In this document: positions 24,299 through 35,752 of the stretch, piece after piece
How the letters are laid out: each line of letters opens with the position of its first letter
Numbering within the stretch: position 1 is the stretch's first letter
NCBI RefSeq assembly: GCF_020740795.1
Contig: NC_067282.1
Coordinates: 148,414,858-148,478,857, forward strand
DNA length: 64,000 bases
Reading direction: 5' to 3'
Source of the DNA: Apus apus
Taxonomy: Eukaryota; Chordata; Aves; Apodiformes; Apodidae
The notes under the pieces: model-generated
Databases searched by the model: none
What the model saw: the letters and a program-made list of their open reading frames with translations, nothing else
What the model was told of the DNA's origin: nothing
Translations under genes and position numbers: made by a program

Positions 24299-27200
24299 AA
24301 CCTGCACTTGAAAGAGAAGAAAACAGAAATATTTTCCAACTACTGCATATTATAAAGGACATTTTGCAAACAAATAACAACAATGATTGAGTTAGTTTAT
24401 AAACTCTGGAAACTGCCTGCATAACTCAAAGGGCTGTGAAACACTTGGAAAGGAACACAGATCCTTCTGATGCTGTGACACAAATAGAGGAAGAAAAAAA
24501 AAAAGGTAAGGTTAGTGATAGCATTAAGGTTAGTGAGTAACATAATGATAACACAATCAAAGAGCACCTCTGTAAAATACACTTTGATTCAGATTTCAAG
24601 TTGGCTGCAAGCTGTACTTGTAGCACACAGCATAGTTGTGCTGAAGAGCCATCTACAAGGCTCTGCCCTTCAGCATTTATTTTTTTGCTCTTTGTAATAT
24701 AGTGCATTAATGTGTGTAGGAGCTGTGAAGGGAAGCAAGGGAAAGATGAAATAAGCTTTGTGACCCGGTTTGGTACACAAATTAGGAGGCTTAATTTGAG
24801 GCACAATCATTTCATCAGGTGTGTGTTGCAACTTAAACTGGCAGGATGATTAGGTCCCTGGAGAGATAATTTAATTTTAATTTTTTTCCTGCCCTAAATC
24901 ATTCTTTAAATATAAAGCTACTTGATATGTGCTTTAGTATACGCAAATTTGGCACCTGCTGTAAGCATTGTGGCAGATAGAGGTAGTTTTTTTAATTTCC
25001 TCCCTCAGTTCTCTGCCTTATGGTGAGTCTGAAATGAGGAGTGTAACATCAAACCAAAGCAACAAAATTTCGGGTATTTTACGAAAATCTCTGTGGAATG
25101 GAGAGGAGACCCTTTTCTAAGGGAGCTTCTCCAGCTGTCCCTGAAATCACAGTAAAGGGAAGTGCCATCACAAGTCTTCACTTGTCACGTTACCCTCACT
25201 TGCTATGAGAAGAGGAAAGGTCATCTCCAAGCATGTTACAGTATATTCCCTCCTCACTGAGGGCCAAAGCCCTTGAGGCCAGTTGCCCTCAGAAGCACAG
25301 TGGTGGCTGCTTGTACTTGAGTACCTGAGAATGTGTTTTACTGTAGTGGCTTCCATGCCTTAAAGAGGACTCTCTGCCTTTGATGTTGGAAGAAACCTGT
25401 GGTTGACCTTCAAAGGGAACAGCTCTACAGGGAAGCAGCTACGCTAAGGAAGACAACCGCACCAGTTGCTATTGCTGAGCATTTCTGGAGGAAGGGATGG
25501 TGCGGTTTCCCAGCCTCATGTGGGATTTGTGCCAATGGCATGGATTGCTACTGGTTTGGTTCTGTAAAGCCTCAAATCTTGCTTCAGCAAAGTTGTGTTA
25601 ATGTGTATCCAAAGCTGCGCATACACAGCTAAAATCCTCTTCCCTAAAAATGCTTTCTGGTCATGGTTTGCATTGATGGCCAAGGTCAGTATACTGCCTT
25701 CAGTTACACTATGGCCACATAGGAAGCTGATTTGGTAAATGACACCCACAAAGGTAACAGAGATCTCCAGTCTTGGTGAGAATGAACAGCAAGCACCATG
25801 CAGAGATGCAAACTTCTGTGAATGGATTGCCTAACAAGACAGCAATCTCTCAGTCCTCCAGTGCTTGATCTCTTCCAAGAAAATCTCACTCTCCCTGGAT
25901 ATGCCAAATGCGGGCTCAGTTGTATGGCACAATTTACTGGAAGGGTGGCACTCTGTCAGTAGAAGTAGATTGGTTTGCTTTTCCATAGTCTGAGTTTGAA
26001 GTTCTCTCCCTCAAAGGGACACTGTACCAGTAGTTGTTATTTATAAAGGGATCTGAAGTCTTTTTTGTGTCATGGGAAAGGACAGTTTGCAATTGCATTG
26101 ACAGAAAACTTCTGAGGGTTAGCTAAATGTTTTTTTTTGGGAAAAACAATGTGTCTGTAAGGATGCATTTGCATCATTATTTGATTTTGAGACCAGTGAA
26201 AAGGGAATTAACACAGGTTTGAAAGTCATCAGAGTTGTAAACTTCTGCAGTCCAAACTATGTCTATGCATTCTCTATTGGTTTTACTTAAATAAATATTG
26301 ACTACAAGGAAGTAATGAGGCAGCATGGTACCTCCAGAAAGCATTTCTGATTTTTTTTTTTTTTTGGTCAATGAATCAGATATGGCAAATGGCCATTCTT
26401 CTTCCTCTGCAGGGTCAGAAGACAGCTTAATTGTATTCATTCTTCAGCAGCCTTTGACAGAGGTTGTAGAGTCAATATGGATATGTTATCCTAGCCCATC
26501 TCCAGGAAGAGATAAGCTATGATAGAATTATGGCTCATGTTTCATAAACCAGGTCAGAATCCATACCAGAATGGATCAAGAAAATGTGCTATAGTTGCTG
26601 CTGTTGCTCTGTGAGAAGTTGTTAACTTGCTGTTCAGAAGAAAGATTAAATAAATATCCTTTTTGTTTTGCCTTCTAGACTGCTGAAAGACAGCTTACCA
26701 AACTGGGTAACCTTTCTAATTGTGCTAATTTTTCTTAATACAGTTAAACTAGTGGTGAACTCAAACCTTTTATTTTCCTTAGGTCAAGATATGCCTCACT
26801 ATGTAAGAGGTGGTTTTCCACAGTCAGCTATCAACATGGTTTATAGATTCTCTTTGCTGGAGCTGAGTCATATTCTCCTTTGCAGAGACTTCATAGTGCA
26901 GTTGGAATAATAACTCCAATGTAGGAGGTTCATAAGAATGGGGAGCCACACCAGAGGGAAAAAGTGAAGAGTAACTCATTATACCGATGCAATGCTGGGG
27001 GAGTGACGAATGTGTGAAGTGATTCGGAAAAATGTCTTTACAGGTTGGATAATATTATTTCAACAGCTGCTGTGTGATTTATTATCTCTGTTTCCTCTCC
27101 TGTAATATCATCTAGACATCCTTTAAATAGAAAGAGTCCCTGAAGGCACACCTTTTAATTGAGGAGGGAGGGGGGAAAGAGAAAAACCCCCTAGCATTTC

Positions 27201-27821
27201 ATTAGCTTTAAAAAATGCTTTTCTTTTAGATGTTTTTCTAAACTGCTCCTTATAATCCCATAGTGCTTTTCAGTTAAGCACCTCATAGCACTTCTCAAGC
27301 CTAAGGTCGCTGCAGCGTAGACAGTGAGAAAACTCCTTCTTATAAGTACAAATTGCTGCCTCTCCTGTTCAGTCTGATCATTTTCAGCAGCGCACTTGTC
27401 CTTTGGGCACAAAGAACTTGTTTTCCAACTTGGATCTGTTTTTTACACCTGTACTATTGGCTTCAGTACTTTTTTTTTTTTCTCTCCAGTGCAACTGTTA
27501 GAGGAATGAGACATAGGAAAAGCATAACAACGTAAAAGGTATGTGGCTTTCCACTTAAGACTGTGTTGACTTGCTGTTGATTTTGGAAAACCTTCAACAC
27601 ACGTAAGTCCTAAAGACTCTAAGAACACATTTAAATCAAATATGTCTGTAAATTGAACATGTAGTAGTTACACATGTAAACTAGAATGAAAAACTGCACA
27701 GAACTTGTTTCACCACTGAAAAATAACTAAGGATTTTTCCAGTATCTGTTGACTTAAAATAGCTTTCTGAACAAGTTCCAGGTAAAGAGGCTATGTGTTT
27801 ATCTTCAGTTTTAGCATATAT

Positions 27822-27858
27822 AAAAAAAAAAAAAAGAGAGAGAGAGAAAAGAAAAAAA
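27822..27858 (+). repeat. (A)n(GA)n simple repeat
   Basis: A run of 14 A is followed by alternating GA units and further A-rich sequence. No associated element was recognised. Confidence 0.85.
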
Positions 27859-27932
27859 GGATTTTCTGGTGATCATAATGAACTCAAATCTTGAACAAAA
27901 GCATTGACTTTTGGAATAGGGTTACAACTTGT

Positions 27933-28250
27933 CTCAGTTTAGTGGTCAGGGTGAATCAAAACCCAGACAACAGAACTGCTCTTTGTTACTCCCATCCACT
28001 CTCCCAGGGGAAGATAAAAGGGGAATAAGGAAAAGAGACTTAAAGGTTGGAAGATAAAACAAAAACAGATTTAATAGAACAGGGAAGGAATAGCAACACA
28101 TGAGATAAGGAACAAATATACAAATATATGCAAAACCCAATCTTGATGACCACTGATGTAAGTCTCTGAAAGTTGCTCGCAGCAGAACTGACTCAGGAAA
28201 AGGGTCCAAGGCTCCTCCCAGCACCCGATGGATTCAGATCCCCTCAAACT
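27933..28250 (-). mobile_element. Endogenous-retrovirus LTR fragment (antisense)
   Basis: Read on the - strand, the end resembles the stereotyped end of common avian ERV LTRs: TTAAATCTGTTTTTGTTTT, a pyrimidine-rich U5-like stretch, a CCCCTGGGAGAGTGGATGG block, GTTTTGATTCACCCTGACC and finally ACTAAACTGAGACA at the terminus (27933). The part toward 28250 would be R/U3 and fades out, so the 5' part is missing or decayed. No internal retroviral genes are present. It is an inert LTR relic whose family I cannot name. Confidence 0.5.
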
Positions 28251-31200
28251 ATTAAACTGCTTTAAATAAGAAACATTTTATAAAAGAAAATGTTTATATT
28301 TGTACCTAGTTTGATTTTTTGTGTGTGTGTAGAAAAAATACAGGAAAAGAAAGGACGTATTATTGACCTTAAAGAACCTCTACCAAAATTAACATACTGA
28401 AGTAACAATGAAGAACAAGTCTCCCAAGTTTTGACTGCAAGATATTTTCTAAGGTAGGTGGTAAGAAAACAGAACATTAGAAATATAAGATTAGGCAGCA
28501 TTTCCTTCAAAGCAGAAAGGGATTTAGAAACCTGTGTTGAGATTTGTTTCACCTAACTTTCCCAATAAACACTAGAAGTATCTGTAGTAGATCTAGACAT
28601 CCAGGAGCTGCTCCATTAATAAGCACTTTTGGGGCAAGACTCATCTCATTGCACTTTGTATGACCAAAATAGGGCAAATTAATCATGTAATGTAAATGTG
28701 TATTCCTTTCTGTTGACTAACCTTGTATCGACATCTGACCAGCTTGGAGACCAGCTGAATGGAATGTAAGAGTTGGTGAACTGGATCTACCCCAGAAGTG
28801 ACAATAATAATGGTTTTGAAATAAACACTTCACAGAAAATACCATCTATTTGTTTACATAATCAGAGATAATGAGACACTGTTTCAGAAAAGCTAAACAA
28901 TCCTGTTAAGGCACTTTAAAAATCCCAAAACATGGGAGATGATATGTTTTTATTTCAAAATGTAAAATGTCGACATTTTAAGTAACTGTTTTTCCAGTTT
29001 TGTTTTGGGTGGGGCAGATATTTTCCTTATTCCTTTTCCCAGTAATAATTTCTTCTATGATTCTCTTCACTGCTTCAGCAAAGATGGTTTTCCTTTTCTA
29101 AGTGTGTGCATTTGTTCCTATTCAGTTGGATTTTTTCCCCCAGAGTAACATAAAAGCCACGGCAACTCTTGGAGACAAACCAATTTGCTCCTGAAACTAG
29201 CTTGCTTGGATTTCAGCTGAGAAAGTGCTGCAAGGTGAATGGAGCAAGCATGCTTATGTTTTGTGAAGTATATGCAATTTGTACTGATCTTGTGGTGTGT
29301 TGCTTCTGCTAGCCAACAGCTACTGCATCCTGCCTTCCTGGCTACTAGGTTTTATTCTGAGACCCTGGAGTCTAATGAGCGGCATGGCAGGGTGCCAGCA
29401 GTACGTTCTGAAGAGCATGAGTAATCCCTAGTGTCTGAGAATAGAAGTAAGATGAGCAACCCTATGAAAAGTCAGTAATTCCTCCTTATTCCAGCCCCTG
29501 TGGGCCCTGAGTCAAACTTCAGATGATGCCCTAAGGTCAATTGAAAGAGAGCTGAATTTCAGTGCAGTTTAAGGGTGCACTGCAATTGCTGGGGAAAATA
29601 CTTGTCCATTTAAAAGTCCTTTTGACAAAGGCAACTTACTCAATACAAGGGAAATTTGCATGGGCAGAATAGTTTGCCTTGCACCTGCCTTGGCCCTTAC
29701 ATTTGTTAAGTTTTACTCCAATAGTTTCACTTCATAAAAAGTGTCCCTAAAATAGCAATGGAGAAAACTGTGAAGTAAGTGCACATAGGGTGAAAAAAAG
29801 AGAGTTGAACTTCAGTGGAACTTGGCAAATATTTTAGTGTCTGCTTTGCTCAGGAATTTGTGTTAGCTGTGGTGATGGGTGCATTGGGATTTTTCTGGGA
29901 TGTGATTTACGGGGGAGGTGTTCCCCAAGTGCAGCCATTTGCATTGCAGGACAAAACCCAAGCTCTAGCTAATGTCACAAGAAGATGTTACTCTTTTGGC
30001 AGATTTGACCACTGCTACCTATTGCAGAGTTTTCTGATGCCTTCTCTGTCCTGGATGGTGCTGGTCCACTGGGTTTGATCCACTCTAGCTGTTGGTCACA
30101 GTGGGCAGAGGTGTAAGCATCCATCACCTCTCAAAATGGTATGCTTCAAAGCAAAGCTTAACAAATTGCTTCCTATGCCTATCACTTCCAAGTCTTTTAA
30201 CTAAGAGCTTTGCAATTAATATCACAGTAGTCTTGCATCAACCATAGATCTTGTTTGTTGGTCATACTTTAATCTTGAAAGACATCATGTATTGCTTCTC
30301 CTGATTGCTTCTCCTTAGGAATTTAAGGAAGCCAAATGTATGCTTGTCCTTTCATGTATCTCATTTAACTTGACCATGATTCTGTATTCTGTCACCTTTA
30401 AAGCAAGACAGCTCTAAAACAGAAACGGTTGTTGTCAGCATTGTGAAGTCATTTAAATATACAGCATTGTTCTTGGTTTTAAGAGACACAAGCATGTCCA
30501 TCTAGTCTTGTCAGCAAACTGATACTAGAAACACAGTTCACTGTGCTTGCAGACCAGGTATGGGCCATTCTGGCAAAAATGTTTCTTGCACTAGAGGGGA
30601 GCTTCCCAAAGCTCACCTGGGTGTTTTTCTGTTGAGGATAATAATAAAAAATAGTCATAATAAAGGTAATAATAAAGATCACGAATAAATAATAATAAAG
30701 GTACCACATGCATTTTGAAGATGGGAATGGTTCCATATTTAGCCCTGGAAACATCAAGCTGCTCCCCAGTTTCTCAAACTCTCCTCAGAGAAGGGAAGAA
30801 TTTGCTCCCACCACAGGACAAAACCGCTAGGGAGTTTTGTGAGGAAGGGAGGAAGCTGCAATTCCTTAATGGACAAATAAAATACAAAACTAACCTGTGG
30901 TCTATCAGTACAGGGGAGGTGGAGACCACAATGCCTTTCAGATATGACTGTTCAGATAAGACGCATTGCATTCTATCATATACTGGCTGTCATCTGTCTG
31001 GTTTGCATTACCTGGGAGGCATGCAGTCTGAGAAACCATAGACTTGCTCTGTCTAGAATGAAGGCAGATTAAATCCTCTCTGAAATGAAGGAGGAAACTG
31101 GATGGGTAGCAGAATGACATCTATTATAAAGTATTCTAAAATCTGGAAAAAAAAAAAAAGATAACATGTATATTTCCAGAAAAGGACAATGGAGATCCAC

Positions 31201-34199
31201 CTGGAACCTAGAGTTAGATACTACAAGAACATGGGCTTTCCTTCTAATTCAATACTTCACAGGGTATCAAAGCATTACCTAAGGCATCACCATAGAAAAT
31301 ACAAGATGAAGGACAAGGTATTTCAGAATTGCAGCAGGTTCTTCAGCTTTGGGAACATGTTCGGTGTTGGGGTTTTCCTATTTGGAGGGAAGACATTTGC
31401 TTTGCTCCAGAAAGGACTGTCTTTCACTTGTCTGTGGTGGTAGCTTCCTGGAGGTGAGTGGCCTTTTATTCATGCATACAGTAAATTGCTGACTGAGAAA
31501 TCTGTGTAGGTAAATGAGCTTTGTCCTACTTCCACTAAAATCAGGTGGGGTAGGGTGGTTCTTGGTGACTTTTAAAAATGGGATCAGAATCAGTTTCTTA
31601 AAAGACTGTTATCAGGTATTAATAGAATAACATTGCTAAACACGTTTTGACTGTCAGACAATCCCTAGGTTGCACTACAGGGCACCAACAAGGTATGTGG
31701 TTGGGGACTGCCCCACCATTAACATTGGTCTTTTTTACTCTGACTTCCTACCTTCAGACAGCACAGTTTAGGGCAGCTGGTCAAATGAAAGGTCCACTGA
31801 CCAGCTGGTATAATTAAAGTTTTTTCCTAGTGGGACAAAACCAAAAGCCTGGTCTCTTAATGGTACGGCTGTTTTTGGCAGAGAAAGTTAAAAATGATCC
31901 CCAAAGAATATAACCAGGAGTCATGTCCAAGAGATTTTCTGATCTACCTAACTAGACTGTTTCACCCTGTGGTGGTTAGAGTCATGAAGGGACTGGAGTC
32001 ACAGTGGTCTAAGGACAGAAGAGATTTTGAAATCTGCTGTTTCTGTTTCAGATATGAAGGCAACTTACATGCCTAAAAGCATGTGCACGTTCCTTCAATA
32101 ACAATAGTTGCCTCCTCTTGAAGACATTCTCTAGAAATTTTGCCTTCTGTTTCTAAGGGGATGAAGCCAATAAATATAAAACAAAATAACTTTTTCTGAA
32201 ATTCTTTCATTACAGATGAAAAGTTGCACAGACACCTGTGTGTCCCTCACCAATACCTCTATTTTCAAATGGCTTTCCATTCCACATTTCAACACGCTCT
32301 TCATGATTAGCCTGTGTGCCATTTTTTGATAAATTGCACTCTGAGTTTCCCACACACTGTATTTCTGTCTGTGCTGTTTTTCAACTGTGGTTTTGTTATT
32401 TTTAGAGCTTTATCAATACACAGTGATGTCAGTGATTTTGTTTGGTTGGTTTTTTTGTACAGCTTTTTTGTTACACAAAATAATCTACAAAACACTGTCT
32501 GGACTTCTTCTGATGTCACTGGCATCTGGTTCTTAATCTCTTTAAGTCTTTCTTTCCAGAAGCCTCTTGGATGACTAGAGACAAGACTATTTTTATTCAG
32601 AGATACTGAATGCTGGTTGTTATCACGGGAATGGGAGGTGATCACACCTACAGTACTGTCTGGACTCCCTGCTGCCCTGCAGCTGCTGAAGCTTCCACTC
32701 AAAGGTATGAAAGTGCCTGAACTGTTCTTCGTGTACCTCTTCTATAACTTGGCACCCATCTGCAATGTCAACTGTTTCCTTGTGTTTCCTTGATTTCTAT
32801 AGTCCTTGACTTCTAAGAGTTTCCTTCTTTTCTATGGGAAAACCAAAGCACAGCTGTCTCAGCCTCTACAAAACATGCTGCTGTACTGCATTATCCTGAC
32901 TCACCGGACATTAGAAAGGTTGGTATAGTTTGAAATTTGCAGAGATGCTGCAAGTGTGAGGGCGGATGTTAAGTTTGTGATCGCCCATGTCTGTCATGAG
33001 GGCGTTGCTTTTTAATATTCTTTTACTAGTAAATGGCAGCACATCTGGAGATGTTCTTCCTGCTGCTTTAAAATGCTCCATTTTTCCATCAGAGAACGAT
33101 GCTCAGAGAAAAATAACTTGTTTAAGCCACACCGACCAACAGACCACCTTCTCTAGCAGCATAAAGGGTTTATCTTCTTGTGCTACTTGATTGACTATTG
33201 AGTTCTAGGCTTTTGCCCTCACCCCTCAGTGTCTCATCCACACTCCTGGACACGGTGCAGTCCTTTCTGGGAAGATACTGCAGTTGCTATTGTGTTGCAG
33301 CATCTGTATTAATGGGTGGACACTGAAATGCCAGGCTGTGCTTCTGGTTGGCTTTTGTCTGAGAGATTCACCACTCTAAGGCATTACATATTAGCACTAC
33401 TCTTTATCTAGTGCTTTTCATAGAATGCTTTTGTGTTGCATTTGAGGTTTGGATTCAAAAGAGAAAAATCAATGTAAAGTTTGCTGTACATTTGGAAGAC
33501 TAGAGAATGGTCACTGCACATCAAAACTGCTTCAAAAAAACTTGGAAAAAATCTACAGAAAGTGAGCAAAATACTGTGTAAAACCTTAAAGAACAATGGA
33601 AATTATTTATAATAAAAAGTACTCTAGTCCAAGCTGAAGTAATCTGCTCTACTACAGATGTCTACCTAATTACTGGTTTATCCTTGAGGTAAAATCCTTT
33701 TTATTTTTATTTGTTTGGAAACTCTGAATTAAAAACCTTGATGACTTTACATGTTTCTGTCACCATTACCCAGGAAGAAATAGCTTTTGGTTTTGTTGGT
33801 TGTGTTTTTGGGTTGGTTTGGGTATTTTTTCAAGCTTAAAATCTTTTTTACCCCACTTGCTTCCCAGCTTTGGACTGGGTCTGTTCAGGGCTATTTTCCT
33901 TTAAAAGACCCCTGTCCCCAACCACATTGGAAAAACAGAAACCTTCAGGAAAAAGATGCTTCTATGCATGAAGATGGTATCAGCACCAGGAAAAGGATTC
34001 TCACTTTAGCAAAAAGAAAAGCCACAGCAAACCAGTGTTTGGGTGCATCAGAGGAACAAACAGAGCCCTTAACCCAGCACGAGGATAAACGGTGTGTCGC
34101 TAAGAACATCATTTCATTCAGCAAAGTACTTTTCAACACCCATCTAGTTCCAAGCAAGTGGACAGTCCCAGTAGTCTGGGAGCTCTGCTGTGTGGTTCC
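28251..34199. other. Non-coding stretch upstream of CHST11
   Basis: AT-rich DNA without a recognised gene. It contains an AAT-rich tract (30637-30700). Open frames here (for example 32307-32702 -, 30715-31041 +) lack domains. The 223-codon frame starting at 33787 runs into the CpG island edge and changes composition half way, which is typical of a chance frame. Confidence 0.55.
30637..30700 (+). repeat. AAT-rich low-complexity tract
   Basis: Irregular AATA/ATAATAA repeats. Simple sequence with no further function visible. Confidence 0.8.
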
Positions 34200-34920
34200 T
34201 GTTGGAAGCGGAGCTCAGGACGTGGCTGACGAAGAGCTGCTGCGGCACCGCTGGCGCGGGAGCCCCAGGCCCCGCTGCCCACACGCGTGGGCAAGGCAGA
34301 TGGCTTTTGTTCTGTCGCACGGAGCCGCTCTGCATTCCTCCCACGTACCATCGCCTATCTCGTTGCCGGTTGTTGCTTCCCCGGGACCGAGGGGTAGACT
34401 TCGGTGGAGGAAGAATCTTTTTTTGTTTTCCGCAGGCAAACGAGCTATTAGTTGGTGAGTTCCAAAAACTTGACGCCTTGCAGTTATAAGCAGAAAGCCG
34501 TTCGTTTCTGGCATCCCAGGTGGCACTGTTCTCATCAGGGATGATTCAGGGCTTCTGGAAGTCAGTGTTTACACCGATTATAAATATTACAAGCTACCGG
34601 TCGGGACAGTGCAACTCCGCAGGATACACCAGTGGCTGTAAGAGAATCTCTTACGTAAGCCTGAAGCGAGAGGAGACCTTGCAGAAGGCGTTTAGGATTA
34701 ACAGAGCGATGGGCACCACGCACACACGAAGCGGGAGAAGACAATTCCTCCCCGCAGACAGGGCGCGGGGGAAAAAGCCCTGCTCGGCGCGGGGCGGGCC
34801 GGGGAGGCGGCGCAGCACGGGGGGATCGGCCCCGCTCCTCGCCCACCCGCCCCCAGGCCCCCGACGGGAGCGAGTTCACCGGCAGAGGGGCCGCAACGAC
34901 AGCGGTTCGGGTCCGGGTCC

Positions 34921-34958
34921 GGGGTCTGTGTCGGGGTGCGGGGTCTGTGTCGGGGTCC
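34921..34958 (+). repeat. Two-copy 19-bp G-rich tandem repeat
   Basis: A unit beginning GGGGTCTGTGTCGGGGT is repeated at 34921-34939 and 34940-34958 with one mismatch, preceded by GGGTCCGGGTCC copies. The run of GGGG blocks on the + (non-template) strand in the CHST11 promoter/leader could form a G-quadruplex. Confidence 0.85.
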
Positions 34959-35102
34959 GGGTCAGCCGCCCCGGCCGCCCCCTCCCCCCTCAGCGCCCCC
35001 AACCGCCGCCCGCCCTCGCGGCGCCCGCACGCGTCCGCACGCGCCCCGCCCCTCCCCGCCCCCCGCGGCGGCAGCCCCTCGAGGCAGCGCGAGCCTCCCC
35101 GC

Positions 35103-35126
35103 CCGCCGCCGCCGCCGCCGCCGCCG
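35103..35126 (+). repeat. (CCG)8 trinucleotide repeat in the CHST11 promoter/5' leader
   Basis: Eight consecutive CCG units about 300 bp upstream of the CHST11 start codon, probably inside the 5' UTR. Trinucleotide repeats in such positions are often polymorphic. Confidence 0.95.
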
Positions 35127-35428
35127 GGCGGGACCATCGCTGGCGCTGCCGAGGGGGGGGGGTCGCGCTCCGCCCCGGCTCCCCGCCCGGCCCGCCTCCC
35201 CCCCGCACCGCGCAGGGCGCCCCTCCGCCTGCCGCGCCGCGTGGTCACGCCCAGCGCAGGCATTAGCGCCCCCCGGCGCGGGGCGCGGGCGCCCGGGCAT
35301 CCTCCGGCGCGGCGGCCACAGGAGCGGCGGCTCCTCCCGGCAGCTCGGAGCGCCGCGGGCGCGGAGCGGCTCTTAGCGCCAGCCCTGCGCGCTCCGCCGC
35401 TCCCCCCGCCCCGCCGCCGGGCAACGCC

Positions 35429-35546
35429 ATGAAGCCGGCGGTGCTGGAAGTAATGAGGATGAACCGGGTGTGCAGGATGGTCCTGGTCACTTCCGTGGGC
35501 TCCTTCATCCTCGTCATCTTCTATTTCCAAAGTATGTTGCACCCAG
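35429..35546 (+). CDS. CHST11: Carbohydrate sulfotransferase 11 (chondroitin 4-O-sulfotransferase 1), coding exon 1 (partial gene)
   Basis: CHST11 is a Golgi type II membrane enzyme. It transfers sulfate from PAPS to carbon 4 of N-acetylgalactosamine in chondroitin and is needed for cartilage matrix. This exon encodes its N-terminus, 39 codons plus one base. Residues 1-16 ([16 protein letters not shown]) are the short cytoplasmic tail and 17-36 are the hydrophobic signal-anchor ([10 protein letters not shown]). From memory the human protein starts almost identically, with a few conservative changes. The ATG at 35429 has a good context (GCCATGA), and no ATG occurs for about 700 bp upstream. 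The exon ends in GTAGGG at 35547 or GTATGT at 35532. The luminal catalytic domain with its PAPS-binding motifs is encoded by later exons outside the window. Confidence 0.97.
35532..35537 (+). other. CHST11: Proximal 5' splice donor of CHST11 exon 1 (short form)
   Basis: CAAA|GTATGT: the exon would end at 35531, after codon 34 (Gln) plus one base A. The intron hexamer GTATGT fits the donor consensus better than the distal site, but the exon side lacks the terminal G. With an exon 2 beginning T (phase 1), the junction codon is A-T-N, Ile or Met. This agrees with the known shorter CHST11 form lacking five residues. Confidence 0.8.
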
Positions 35547-35552
35547 GTAGGG
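35547..35552 (+). other. CHST11: Distal 5' splice donor of CHST11 exon 1 (long form)
   Basis: CCCAG|GTAGGG: the exon ends at 35546, after codon 39 (Pro) plus one base G. Use of this site adds SMLHP and makes the junction codon G-T-N (Val), matching the longer 352-residue vertebrate form. It is in the same phase as the proximal site, exactly 15 bp away. Confidence 0.85.
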
Positions 35553-35647
35553 CACCGGCACCGCCGCACCGGCACCACCGCAACGGCGTCGGCTCCGCGG
35601 AGGGTAGTGCCCGGCCCCGCTCCGCTCCTTGCCGGCGCAGGTGGCGG

Positions 35648-35752
35648 CAGCCCCGGCTCCTCTTCCCCGGCAGCCCCGGCTCCTCAGCCCCGGCTCCTCT
35701 TCCCCGGCAGCCCCGGCTCCTCTTCCCCGGCAGCCCCGGCTCCCGGCTCCGC
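35648..35752 (+). repeat. GC-rich minisatellite in CHST11 intron 1
   Basis: A 23-bp unit (CAGCCCCGGCTCCTC + TTCCCCGG) occurs at 35648-35670, 35685-35707 and 35708-35730. A shortened 14-bp copy sits at 35671-35684 and a diverged copy starts at 35731. It begins about 100 bp after the distal donor. It is likely length-variable and hard to assemble. Confidence 0.92.

Larger units (their letters stand above)
22016..27932. other. Non-coding stretch, mostly featureless
   Basis: AT-rich DNA without a recognisable gene. It contains a homeobox-motif-rich segment (23035-23402), a T/G low-complexity tract (24197-24298) and an A/GA tract (27822-27858). Overlapping - strand frames at 25516-25907 look more protein-like than most but match nothing I recognise. 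Confidence 0.5.

Noticed and set aside
1..34199. Possible 3' end of the neighbouring gene (TXNRD1 or EID3, upstream of CHST11 in mammals)
   Set aside because: No exon of either protein was recognised. Conserved synteny alone does not justify a feature.
33787..34458. 223-codon + strand frame at the CpG island edge
   Set aside because: Composition changes abruptly in the middle of the frame at the island boundary and there is no recognisable domain, so it is most likely chance.
34562..35578. 338-codon - strand frame and several + strand frames over the CHST11 CpG island
   Set aside because: GC-rich DNA lacks stop codons by composition. The frames are Arg/Pro/Gly/Ala-rich, overlap one another on both strands and lack domains. 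One covers CHST11 exon 1 in antisense.
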